From Actinospineispora spinosispora DSM 44797 (GTDB lineage Bacteria; Actinomycetota; Actinomycetes; Mycobacteriales; Pseudonocardiaceae): 64,000 nt of DNA. The stretch is from positions 310,001 through 374,000 of the forward strand of contig NZ_AUBB01000010.1 in assembly GCF_000429025.1 (NCBI RefSeq). Reading direction: 5' to 3'. Shown piece after piece: positions 54,540 to 64,000 of this stretch (its first letter is position 1; each line of letters opens with the position of its first letter). The translations under genes and the position numbers were made by a program. The notes beneath the pieces were generated by a model that was not told the origin of the DNA, made no database searches, and worked only from the letters and a program-made list of their open reading frames with translations.

Positions 54540-55657
54540 GCGGCGCCGTACGACACCGGGTCAGCGGTGCCTGGCGGCCCGGCGACCCGGAGGGCGACCG
54601 CAAGTTCGTCGACCTGCCGGGGATCGAGCTGGAGCTGGGTGGTGCGCTACCCGGGGTCCGGCTCGCCTACGAGACGTGGGGCACGCTGTCGCCGGCCAGG
54701 GACAACGCGGTGCTGGTCCTGCACGCGATGACCGGCGACAGCCACGCCACCGGGGTGCCGGGGCCCGGCCACCCGACCGGAGGCTGGTGGGAGGGCGTCA
54801 TCGGCCCCGGCCTCGGGCTGGACACCGACAGGTGGTTCGTGGTGTGCCCGAACGTCCTCGGCGGCTGCCAGGGCAGCACCGGCCCGTCCTCGCCCGCGCC
54901 GGACGGCGCCCCGTGGGGCAGCCGCTGGCCCGCCACGACGATCCGGGACCAGGTGACGGTCGAGTTCGGCTTCGCGGACGCGCTGGGAATCTCGTCCTGG
55001 GCTGCCGTCGTCGGCGGTTCGATGGGCGGCATGCGGGCCCTGGAATGGGCGCTCTGCGCACCCGACCGCGTCGAACGCATGATCTTCATGGCGGCCGCGG
55101 CGGAGGCCAGCGCGGACCAGATCGGCACCTGCTCCATCCAGATCGACGCGATCCGCTCCGACCCGCGCTGGTTCGGCGGCGACTACTACGACGACCCGGT
55201 CGGGCCGCACGTCGGGATGGGTATCGCCCGCCGGATCGCGCACCTGACCTATCGCACGGCCGCCGAGGTCGACATCCGGTTCGCCCGCGCCTGGCAGGAC
55301 GACGTGGACCCGCTGCTGGGCGGCCGGTTCGCCGTGGAGTCCTACCTCCAGCATGCCGAGGACGGTCTACGGGAACGGTTCGACGCCGGTACCTACGTGG
55401 CGCTCACCGAAGCGATGAACAGCCACGAGATCGGTCGAGGCCGCGGTGGGACCGCCGCCGCGCTGAAGTTGCTGCGCGCCACGCCGACGATCATCGGGGT
55501 GGACTCCGACCGGCTGTACCCGGTGCACCAGCAGGTCGACCTGGCCGGCTGGCTCGGGGTCGAGCCGGTCGTGCTGCGGTCCGAACGGGGGCACGACGGG
55601 TTCCTCGTCGAGGTGGACCAGGTCAACGCCGCGTTCACCGAGGCGCTCGGGGCGTGA
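54536..55657 (+). CDS. metX: Homoserine O-acetyltransferase
   Basis: A 373-residue alpha/beta-hydrolase-fold enzyme that transfers acetyl from acetyl-CoA to homoserine, committing it to methionine. Landmarks are VRLAYETWGTLSPARDNAVLVLHAMTGDSHA, NVLGGCQGSTGPSS, the nucleophile S162 in GGSMGGMRALEW, GVDSDRLYPVHQQ with the catalytic Asp, and ERGHDGFLVE with His. The start overlaps the CoA-binding gene. It forms a metY-CoA-binding-metX operon. Confidence 0.95.
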   Translation: MSGAVRHRVSGAWRPGDPEGDRKFVDLPGIELELGGALPGVRLAYETWGTLSPARDNAVLVLHAMTGDSHATGVPGPGHPTGGWWEGVIGPGLGLDTDRWFVVCPNVLGGCQGSTGPSSPAPDGAPWGSRWPATTIRDQVTVEFGFADALGISSWAAVVGGSMGGMRALEWALCAPDRVERMIFMAAAAEASADQIGTCSIQIDAIRSDPRWFGGDYYDDPVGPHVGMGIARRIAHLTYRTAAEVDIRFARAWQDDVDPLLGGRFAVESYLQHAEDGLRERFDAGTYVALTEAMNSHEIGRGRGGTAAALKLLRATPTIIGVDSDRLYPVHQQVDLAGWLGVEPVVLRSERGHDGFLVEVDQVNAAFTEALGA

Positions 55658-55673
55658 CGAACGAACGAGGAGC

Positions 55674-56411
55674 ATGACCGGCAATCCCAGGGTCGCGGTG
55701 GTGACCGGAGCATCTCGGGGGATCGGGCGCGCGATCGCGGAACGGCTCGGCGCCGACGGGCTGCACGTGGTGGTCAACTACCTCGCGCGTAAGGACGCCG
55801 CCGAGGAGGTGGTGGCCACGATCGAGCGTGCGGGTGGCGCCGCGCTCGTGGCACAGGCCGATGTGCGTGATGCGCGGCAGGTGCGCGGGCTGTTCGACGC
55901 AGCCGAAGAACGGTTCGGCCGGGTCGACGTCGTGGTGGGCAACGCCGGCACGGCGCGCTTCTCCTCGGTCGCCCGGACCACCGACGAGGATTTCGAGGCG
56001 ATGCTCGCGGACAACACCCGATCCGGGTTCTACCTCCTGCGCGAGTCGGCGAACCGGGTGTCCGACGGCGGCCGGGTGGTCATGGTCACCTCCGGGGTGA
56101 CCCGCACGAACGGTCTCGGCACCGGTGTCTACGGCGCGAGCAAGGCCGCGGTCGAGCAGCTGGTACGGGTCACGGCCAAGGAGATCGCCCACCGGGGGAT
56201 CACCGTCAACAGCGTGCTGCCCGGTGCGACCCGCACCGATGCGCTCGCCGCCGGTGTCACCGAGGCGGGGCTCGCACGGCTGGTGGCGGCGACCCCGCTC
56301 GGCCGCGTCGGCGAGCCGGTCGACATCGCGGACATCGTGGTCTTCCTGACGTCCCACGAGGGCCGCTGGCTCACCGGCCAGACCATCTCCGCCAGCGGTG
56401 GAGCCTTCTGA
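55674..56411 (+). CDS. SDR family oxidoreductase, FabG-like
   Basis: A 245-residue classical short-chain dehydrogenase. TGASRGIGRAIAERL is the cofactor site, NAGTA follows, and the active-site tyrosine and lysine are in YGASKAAVEQLVRV. TVNSVLPGATRTDAL and the C-terminal ISASGGAF match 3-oxoacyl-ACP-reductase-like enzymes. Located 16 bp after metX with GAGGAG before the start, it is probably in the same transcript, though no link to methionine is evident. Substrate unknown. Convergent with the DUF2252 gene across 11 bp. Confidence 0.87.
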   Translation: MTGNPRVAVVTGASRGIGRAIAERLGADGLHVVVNYLARKDAAEEVVATIERAGGAALVAQADVRDARQVRGLFDAAEERFGRVDVVVGNAGTARFSSVARTTDEDFEAMLADNTRSGFYLLRESANRVSDGGRVVMVTSGVTRTNGLGTGVYGASKAAVEQLVRVTAKEIAHRGITVNSVLPGATRTDALAAGVTEAGLARLVAATPLGRVGEPVDIADIVVFLTSHEGRWLTGQTISASGGAF

Positions 56412-56422
56412 CCGGGGGCCGC

Positions 56423-57835
56423 TCAGGCCGAGGGGAGCCGGCCGTTCTTGACCGCCTTCACCATGGCCTCGTGGTCGGCTTCGGTCTGGTCGGCGTAGGC
56501 CTGGGCGAACGTGCAGAGTGCCTCGTCCAGCGCATCCGACTTGCCCACGTATCCGGCGATCATGGAGGCGCCGCTGGTCCGGGAGTGCCCCTTGGCCAGC
56601 AGGTGCCCGACGACGCCCGCGTAGTCGTCCAGCGCGTCGGAGTCGATCGAGTCGAGCGCGACGGTGCCCTTCATGTTGCGGAACTGGCGCACGTAGTACT
56701 GGCGCCCACCGGCCTCGGTCCAGCCGAGCAGCGGATCGCTCACCGTCTGCAACGCCTGCTGGTACTCGACGACCCGCTGGCCCTGGTGCGCGTGCCAGGC
56801 CGAGTCGCCGTGCACATAGCGTGCCAGCACCGAGCGCCGCGCCTGCTTGAGCTGCAGGAACACCACGTCCTCCGGGCTGCTACCCTCCAGCAGCGCGACG
56901 TAGGCGCGCAGCCCCACACTGCCCACCCCGACGACCTTGTGCGCGATGTCGACCAGCGTGTAGCCGCCGAGCATCCGCCGCCAGTGCGGGGCCAACGTGT
57001 TCAGGTAGTCGTCCAGGGCGACGGCCAGCTGGTCGGCCTCCTCGTCGGAGACCCGGGTGATCAGCGGGGGCTCCTCCACGATCCTGCGGGAACCGCCGTG
57101 CTCCTCGGTGAACCGGGGCAGCGCACGGTCGCTGGTTCGTTTGCGGGCCCGGTCGGCCGCGCGTTTGATCTCCGCGCGAAGGTGCTTGTCCGACGCGTCC
57201 TCGGCGAGGGTGTCGACGTCGATGCGCTGGTAGGAGCGGGACAGCAGCGGCTGGTCGGCCAGGTAGCGGATCTCGGCCCGGTAGGCGGCGACGCACGCGG
57301 CGACAGCCTTCTCACAGTCCTTCTCGCTCGCGTTGTTCTGCCTCCCGGCGACCCAGATGCTCGCGACCAGCCGGCGCAGGTCCCATTCCCACCCGCCGGG
57401 GTGGGCCTCGTCGAAGTCGTTCAGGTCGATCACCAGGTCGCGCTCGGGTGAGGCGTAGAACCCGAAGTTGCCCAGGTGCGCGTCACCGCACACGACCGGG
57501 GTGATGCCGGTGCTGGGCAGGTGCGCGACGTCCTCGGCCATGACCACGGCCGACCCGCGCAGGAACCCGTAGGGCGAGGCGATCATCCGCGACACCCGTA
57601 CCGGGATCAGCCACTCCTCGCGACCCTCGTGCGACTCGCTGATCAGCTCCACCGGGTCGGGACGACCGACGGCCGGCGGACGCCAGCGTGCGAGCTCCGA
57701 CCGCGGGACCTGCTTACGCAGTGACCGACCCATCTCGTAGCGCTCCGCGCGCGACATCGGCCTGCGTCGCAGCGACGAGTAGGCCCCGCCGTCCGCCCCC
57801 GCGATCACCACGTGCTCGTGCGGCGTCCCGTTCAT
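56423..57835 (-). CDS. DUF2252 domain protein
   Basis: A 470-residue protein with a kinase/aminoglycoside-phosphotransferase-like fold. FLRGSAVVMAEDVAHLPSTGITPVVCGDAHLGNFGFYASPERDLVIDLNDFDEA contains the HLGNFG and DLNDFD motifs resembling the catalytic and metal-binding loops of that fold. KVVGVGSVGLRAYVALLEG and FLQLKQARRSVLARY supply the glycine loop and lysine in permuted order. The biochemical activity is unknown. I use ATG 57835; TTG 57838 is also possible. A 62-bp palindrome lies about 100 bp upstream, in the gap before meaB's end. Confidence 0.85.
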   Translation of the reverse strand: MNGTPHEHVVIAGADGGAYSSLRRRPMSRAERYEMGRSLRKQVPRSELARWRPPAVGRPDPVELISESHEGREEWLIPVRVSRMIASPYGFLRGSAVVMAEDVAHLPSTGITPVVCGDAHLGNFGFYASPERDLVIDLNDFDEAHPGGWEWDLRRLVASIWVAGRQNNASEKDCEKAVAACVAAYRAEIRYLADQPLLSRSYQRIDVDTLAEDASDKHLRAEIKRAADRARKRTSDRALPRFTEEHGGSRRIVEEPPLITRVSDEEADQLAVALDDYLNTLAPHWRRMLGGYTLVDIAHKVVGVGSVGLRAYVALLEGSSPEDVVFLQLKQARRSVLARYVHGDSAWHAHQGQRVVEYQQALQTVSDPLLGWTEAGGRQYYVRQFRNMKGTVALDSIDSDALDDYAGVVGHLLAKGHSRTSGASMIAGYVGKSDALDEALCTFAQAYADQTEADHEAMVKAVKNGRLPSA

Positions 57836-57935
57836 CAATCAACCACCAGTGCTCGAAGTCGGCCCGCTGCCCAGGCGATCTTACGGTGCGCGGTTGCTCG
57901 AGTGCGCTACGTCTTGTCCTGCCCTCGGCCGGCTT

Positions 57936-57997
57936 TGCACACCTACGTGCTGCGTCGCACACGTCCGGACGTGTGCGACGCAGCACCAAGGTGTGCA
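57936..57997. repeat. Dispersed palindrome, copy 2 (62 bp, near-perfect)
   Basis: A dyad centred on TCCGGA at 57964-57969 with 29 of 31 positions paired. Outer arms are TGCACACC and GGTGTGCA, inner arms GTGCTGCGTCGCACACG and its complement. It matches copy 1 at 8988-9047 over most of its length, with base changes that keep pairing. The remaining 190-bp spacer between the DUF2252 and meaB genes shows nothing else. Confidence 0.85.
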
Positions 57998-58026
57998 CAG
58001 TTCCGGCAACCTCACCTGCCCCCGGG

Positions 58027-59027
58027 TTAGGAGCCGGCGGCCAGGTTTTCGGTGGGGCGGAACGCGCCGAGGATCCGGTCCGCGCCGAGCGCGGGGGTGA
58101 GGGTGCCGTCCAGTACCGCTGCCTCCAGCTCGGGCGCCAGCGAGCGGACCTCCGGGTGTTCCCGCAGTGCCGCCCTCAGCCGGTCGTTGACCATCGTCCA
58201 CATCCAGCGCACCTGCTGGGAGCGGCGACGCTCGGTGAGCTCGCCGGTCGAGTCCAGCCGGTCCTGATGATCGGTCACCTTCCGCCAGACCTCGTCGATG
58301 CCGACCTCGGTCGAGGCACTGCAGGTCAGAACCGGGATCTCCCAGCCGTCCTCGGGTGGGCCGTGCAGCATGCGCAGCGCGTTGGCCAGCTCACGGGCCG
58401 CGCGGCGGGCGTCCTTCTCGCCGGGGCCGTCGGCCTTGTTGACCGCCACGACGTCGGCGAGCTCCAGGATGCCGCGCTTGATGCCCTGCAGCGAGTCGCC
58501 GGTGCGGGCCAGGGTGAGGAACAGGAACGTGTCCACCATGTCCGCGACGGTGTACTCCGACTGTCCGACGCCGACGGTCTCGACGATGATCACGTCGTAG
58601 CCCGCCGCCTCCATCACGACCATGCTCTCCCTGGTCGCGGTCGCCACACCGCCCAGCGTGCCGGCGCTGGGGGAGGGGCGGATGAACGCGGCCTCGTCCG
58701 CCGCGAGACGAGCCATGCGCGTCTTGTCACCGAGGATGCTGCCGCCGCTGCGCGACGAGGACGGGTCGACGGCCAGGACCGCCACCCGGTGGCCCGCCGC
58801 GGTCAGCCGCGAACCGAGGGTGTCGATGAACGTCGACTTGCCGACGCCCGGCACGCCGGTGATGCCGACCCGCCGTGCCTTCCCGGTGGCCGGCAGCAGC
58901 TCGACCAGCAGCTTCTGGGCCAGCTCACGATGGTCGGCACGCCGCGACTCCACCAGGGTGATGGCCCGCGACACCCAGCGCCGCGAGCCCTGCCGGACGC
59001 CGTCCAGGTACGGCTGGAGCTCGTCGC

Positions 59028-59031
<4 letters not shown>
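58027..59031 (-). CDS. meaB: Methylmalonyl-CoA mutase-associated GTPase
   Basis: A 334-residue G3E-type GTPase that protects and reactivates methylmalonyl-CoA mutase and gates B12 loading. [17 protein letters not shown] is Walker [21 protein letters not shown] is the switch/base region, [25 protein letters not shown] is the Walker B strand, and [12 protein letters not shown] is the NKxD guanine motif. The C-terminal helices mediate dimerisation. GTG 59031 overlaps the stop of the mutase large subunit, a standard actinobacterial arrangement. Confidence 0.95.
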
Positions 59032-61249
<2,218 letters not shown>

Positions 61250-61253
<4 letters not shown>

Positions 61254-63142
61254 GCCCGTACTCCCAGTTCGTCCAGCGTGCTGGTCAGCACCTCAACCGC
61301 GTCGCAGCCCGCGAACACGTGACCGGTGATCACATCGGAGTCCACGGTGCCCGGCTTGCCAGCCAGGAGTACCCGGCTCGCGCCCGCGTCACGCAGCGCC
61401 TTCGCCACCGGTTCCGCGTTCTCCGCATACGCCTTGTCCGCTCCGCACACACAGGCGACGGTCGTGCCCGACGCGGTGAACGCCTCGGCGATCTCCTCAG
61501 GGGTGCTCGCGTCACCGCTCGTGGGAGTGGCGAGGCCGCCCGCCTGGAACAGGTTGGTGGCGAAGCCGGTCCGGGCGCTGTGCGAGGACGGCGAGCCGAG
61601 GGTGGCGAGGAAGACCGCCGGCCTGTCGCCGGTGTCGGCGAGCTGGGCGTCCGCACGGTCCCGCAGCGCCTCGTAGGCGCCCGCGCTCCGCACCCGGGGC
61701 AGCACACCGCCCGGAGCCGGCCGTTCGGAACGCTGCCTGGTCGGCAGCTTCTCGTCGAGGTTGGGGAACTCACTGACCCCGGTGAGGGGCTCCTTGCGGG
61801 TGGCCAGCCTGCGCTCGCGCCGGGTCCAGGCCTCGCCGAGGGTGGCGGCCAGCGACCCGTCGCCGAGCGCGGTGGCGAGGCCGCCGGCCCGCTCGATCCC
61901 GGTGAACACGGCCCACGCCTGGCGGGCGAGCGCCGCGGTCAGCTGCTCGACGTACCAGGAGCCGCCCGCCGGGTCGACGACCCTGGCCAGGTGCGACTCC
62001 GCGACCAGCAGCGACTGGGTGTTACGGGCGATGCGGCGGGAGAACTTGTCGGGCAGGCCCAGCGCGGCGTCGAAGGGAAGCACGGTGACCGAGTCGGCGC
62101 CGCCGACGCCGGCACCGAAGCAGGCCAGCGTGCCGCGCAGCATGTTCACCCACGGGTCCCTTGCGGTGATCATGCGCTCGGAGCTCACCACGTGCTGACG
62201 CTGAGCAGCCTCCGGACCGGTCGCACCGCACTCGGCGGCGACCCTGGACCACAGGCTCCGGGCGGCGCGCAGCTTGGCGATCGTGGCGAACTGGTCGGCG
62301 GTGGCCGCGTAGCGGAACTCCAGCTGGCTCAGTGCCTGCTCGACGGACAGCCCGCTGTCGGTGAGCGCACGCAGGTAGGCGACACCGGCGGCCAGTGAGC
62401 AGCCCAGCTCCTGCGCGTCCTCGGCTCCGGCGTTGTGATAGCCGGTGGCGTCCACGGTCACGGCGCGCACGTTGGGGCGCTCGGCGACGCAGCGGGCCGC
62501 CAGCTCGGCGGCCAGCGCGAGTCCCGCGTCGACATCGGTACCGGAGTCGATCGCCGCCAGCCGGCCGAGTGGGTCCACGCCGAGCGTGCCGGCGAGCGCA
62601 TCGGCCGCGACGTCGCGTTCGGAGGCCAGCGCGAACAGCGCGGACGTTGCTTCCCCGGCGTGCTCGCCCGCGTCCAGCGCGATCGGGGCCAGGTCGAGCA
62701 GCACCTTGTCCAGCACGGTCGGCAGCGAGTCCACCGGCAGCGCGCCCTCGCCCAGCACGAGCCAGAGCGACGTCACGCCGTTCTCCAGATCGGCGAGCAC
62801 CGCTTCGGCGGTCCCGGCCACATCCGGATCGGCGTGCTGCTGGCGGATGTCCCAGCCGTCCGGGCTGGCGCCCAGCGCCTTCGAGCCCCGGGTGAACGGG
62901 GCGAGGCCGGGTACACCGGCGCCGGACAGCGCGTCCTGCTCGGTGTAGAGCGGTGAGATGGTGACGCCGTCACCCAGCTTGCTGGCGAGCAGCTGCTCGA
63001 TCTCTTCCGGCGCATCGTCCAGATTGCGTCCTGACTTGCGCAGGACCCCTTCGACGAGCTCTCGCCACTGCGTCTTGCTGGGCTCCGGGAACTCGCCCGC
63101 GAGCACCAGCTCGTCCGCCGGCTGCTCCGACAGCTTTGTCAT
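61250..63142 (-). CDS. mutA: Methylmalonyl-CoA mutase small subunit
   Basis: A 630-residue non-catalytic partner of the mutase. It keeps the barrel outline ([79 protein letters not shown]). In the cobalamin-like domain the DxHxxG motif is lost, reading [13 protein letters not shown] instead, as is normal for this subunit. The ATG at 63142 has a -10 hexamer 6 nt upstream and no ribosome binding site. It heads a mutA-mutB-meaB operon joined by ATGA and GTGA overlaps. Confidence 0.95.
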
Positions 63143-63148
63143 ATCAGT

Positions 63149-63154
63149 ACTTTA
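63149..63154 (-). promoter_or_regulatory. -10 hexamer of the mutA-mutB-meaB operon (leaderless)
   Basis: On the minus strand TAAAGT is followed by ACTGAT and then ATG 63142, the exact leaderless spacing. Confidence 0.6.
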
Positions 63155-63204
63155 GAGGTCTCGACAGTCACCTGTGACTGGCATGTGGCGAGATCAACCC
63201 GGAA

Positions 63205-63552
63205 TCACAGCGCCAGGTGTACCCGCAGTGCCTGATCGAGAGCCTGGGTCCGCTCGGCGTCCAGCGCTCCGCAGCGGGTGCCGATGCGTTCGACCGCGAC
63301 TGCCCTGACCTGCTCGGCCTGCGCCTTGCTGTCGCGGGGTAGCCCGGTGACGGCCGAGGGCAGGAGCACCTGGAACGGGTAGACACGGTCCACGTTCGAC
63401 GTGACCGGCACGACGGTGACGACGCCCCGCCTCAGCCGCATCGCCGTGGCGTTCGCGGCATCGTTGCTGATGATCACGGCGGGCCGGACCTTGTTGGCCT
63501 CCGAGCCGCGTACCGGGTCGAGGTTGACCAGGCGGATCTCGCCCCGGCGCAC
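63205..63552 (-). CDS. MazF/PemK-type toxin (endoribonuclease)
   Basis: A 115-residue protein of the PemK/MazF barrel family: MRRGEIRLVNLDPVRGSEANKVRPAVIISND is the signature, with the conserved RPAVI strand, followed by VVTVVPVTSNVDRVYPFQVLLP. Family members cut mRNA or tRNA at short sequence motifs. Its GTG start directly follows the antitoxin stop with no gap, so translation is coupled to the antitoxin. Target specificity cannot be read. Confidence 0.88.
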   Translation of the reverse strand: MRRGEIRLVNLDPVRGSEANKVRPAVIISNDAANATAMRLRRGVVTVVPVTSNVDRVYPFQVLLPSAVTGLPRDSKAQAEQVRAVAVERIGTRCGALDAERTQALDQALRVHLAL

Positions 63553-63774
63553 CTACGCCTCCAGCCCGTCAGCGCTGAGCGAGTCCCAGGCCTCGGCATC
63601 TTCCGACGCGTCCCAGGTGCGAAAGGCGTCCTCGTAGGCAGAGGCGAGCTGGCCTGCGCGCAGCGCGGCCAGTGCGTTGTGCAGTGCGGCGGAGCGTGAC
63701 GGGTGGTGGTGTTCCCGCGCGTATCGGTCGAGGAACTCGACGTCTTCCGCCGGCAGACTCACACTGAGTTTCAC
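63553..63774 (-). CDS. MazE-like ribbon-helix-helix antitoxin
   Basis: A 73-residue antitoxin. The N-terminal KLSVSLPAEDVEFLDRYAREHHHPSRSAALHNALAAL is a ribbon-helix-helix DNA-binding motif; the C-terminal half is acidic (AYEDAFRTWDASEDAEAWDSL) and would wrap the toxin. GTG 63774 is the start, because the nearby ATG at 63783 is out of frame. The inverted repeat 63782-63822 lies 8 bp upstream and is the likely autoregulatory operator. Confidence 0.87.
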   Translation of the reverse strand: MKLSVSLPAEDVEFLDRYAREHHHPSRSAALHNALAALRAGQLASAYEDAFRTWDASEDAEAWDSLSADGLEA

Positions 63775-63781
63775 CGAACCA

Positions 63782-63822
63782 TGCTACCACTGTTCCCACC
63801 ATTGGTAGGAACAGTGGTAGCA
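63782..63822. promoter_or_regulatory. Perfect 15-bp inverted repeat, toxin-antitoxin operator candidate
   Basis: TGCTACCACTGTTCC (63782-63796) and GGAACAGTGGTAGCA (63808-63822) are exact reverse complements with an 11-bp spacer. The spacer itself contains ACC...GGT. It fills the 56-bp gap between the treZ-like stop and the antitoxin start, so it may also act as a weak terminator of the treZ-like transcript. Confidence 0.75.
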
Positions 63823-63830
63823 CCACGTGT

Positions 63831-64000
63831 TCAGACAGCTAGGCGTACCACCGCGAACGCCTCGGCGGGGACCGAGAGCGTGGCGTCCTTCGGTTCCGCG
63901 CCCGCGCTGGTCAGCAGCACCTCGTCGACCGGTCGGTCGAGTGCGACGCCGGCCTCGGTGTCGCCGAGGTTGACCACCACTCGCAGCGCGCCGCGGTGCA
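63831..64000 (-). CDS. treZ: C-terminal end of a glycoside hydrolase, probably malto-oligosyltrehalose trehalohydrolase
   Basis: The last 55 or so residues of a protein entering from the right edge, ending at TGA 63833-63831. HRGALRVVVNLGDTEAGVAL, VDEVLLTSAG and SVPAEAFAVVRL have the pattern of the C-terminal beta-sandwich of GH13 enzymes; the phrasing is closest to what I know of TreZ. That enzyme releases trehalose from maltooligosyl-trehalose. The domain is common to many amylase-family proteins, so the specific call is tentative. Confidence 0.5.
   Translation of the reverse strand, partial: HRGALRVVVNLGDTEAGVALDRPVDEVLLTSAGAEPKDATLSVPAEAFAVVRLAV

Noticed and set aside
57849..58100. Small ORFs spanning the second palindrome copy
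   Set aside because: Similar translations (LRRTCPDMCD / LRRTRPDVCD) arise from the palindrome itself on either strand and in both copies, so they reflect the repeat, not a protein family.

Overview
The window is high-GC chromosomal DNA of a filamentous-type actinomycete, most likely a member of the Pseudonocardiaceae. That placement is inference from several things: GC-rich third codon positions, frequent GTG starts, ATGA/GTGA stop-start overlaps, a PriA-type HisA next to a trp cluster without trpF, an F420/FMN-type PPOX protein, a DUF397 protein, a PaaX regulator, a DUF222-HNH (13E12-type) gene and a two-subunit methylmalonyl-CoA mutase with MeaB. Most of the window is core metabolism. I see no prophage, CRISPR array, rRNA or tRNA.

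Layout. 1-3.1 kb: end of a membrane protein gene, then a benzoate-CoA-ligase-like enzyme coupled to an amidohydrolase, then an orphan DUF397 gene. 3.15-3.76 kb: a hairpin-rich cassette with inverted ends between two convergent genes. 3.8-7.0 kb: PaaX regulator, bioA, a small unknown ORF and bioD. 7.1-10.9 kb: SDR, imine-reductase-like oxidoreductase, a dispersed palindrome, EamA transporter and LON-domain protein. 10.9-15.2 kb: NrtR-type regulator divergent from nadABC. 15.3-20.4 kb: a complete peptide/nickel-type ABC importer operon. 20.5-21.5 kb: a beta-helix lipoprotein. 21.5-26.1 kb: a short inverted-repeat element, then hisD-hisC-hisB-hisH-priA. 26.3-31.7 kb: an insertion-prone stretch inside the his region (HelD-like helicase, MaoC hydratase, IS3-type transposase remnant, DUF222-HNH gene with a LexA-box-like site, PPOX protein). 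31.8-34.0 kb: hisF, a membrane protein with a long acidic tail, hisI. 34.1-39.9 kb: TetR regulator, trpE, Trp-associated membrane protein, trpC-trpB-trpA. 40.1-47.4 kb: lgt and gltB-gltD. 47.4-51.6 kb: DUF2461, VanZ-like, pyk, tesB, dienelactone hydrolase. 51.7-56.4 kb: CDF transporter, metY-like gene, CoA-binding protein, metX, SDR. 56.4-63.1 kb: DUF2252 gene, second palindrome copy, meaB and both methylmalonyl-CoA mutase subunits. 63.2-64.0 kb: a MazEF-like toxin-antitoxin pair and the 3' end of a treZ-like gene.

The genes form whole or nearly whole pathway blocks: de novo NAD+ synthesis with its likely regulator, histidine and tryptophan synthesis sharing PriA, ammonia assimilation by GOGAT, homoserine O-acetylation and sulfhydrylation, and methylmalonyl-CoA rearrangement with its G-protein chaperone. 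A recurring regulatory theme is a TANNNT hexamer six nucleotides before the start codon and no Shine-Dalgarno sequence, which predicts leaderless mRNAs. The least ordinary features are non-coding: the bounded hairpin cassette at 3.15-3.76 kb, the 173-bp inverted-repeat element that appears to supply the hisD promoter, and a palindrome family present at 9.0 and 57.9 kb with a compensatory base change.
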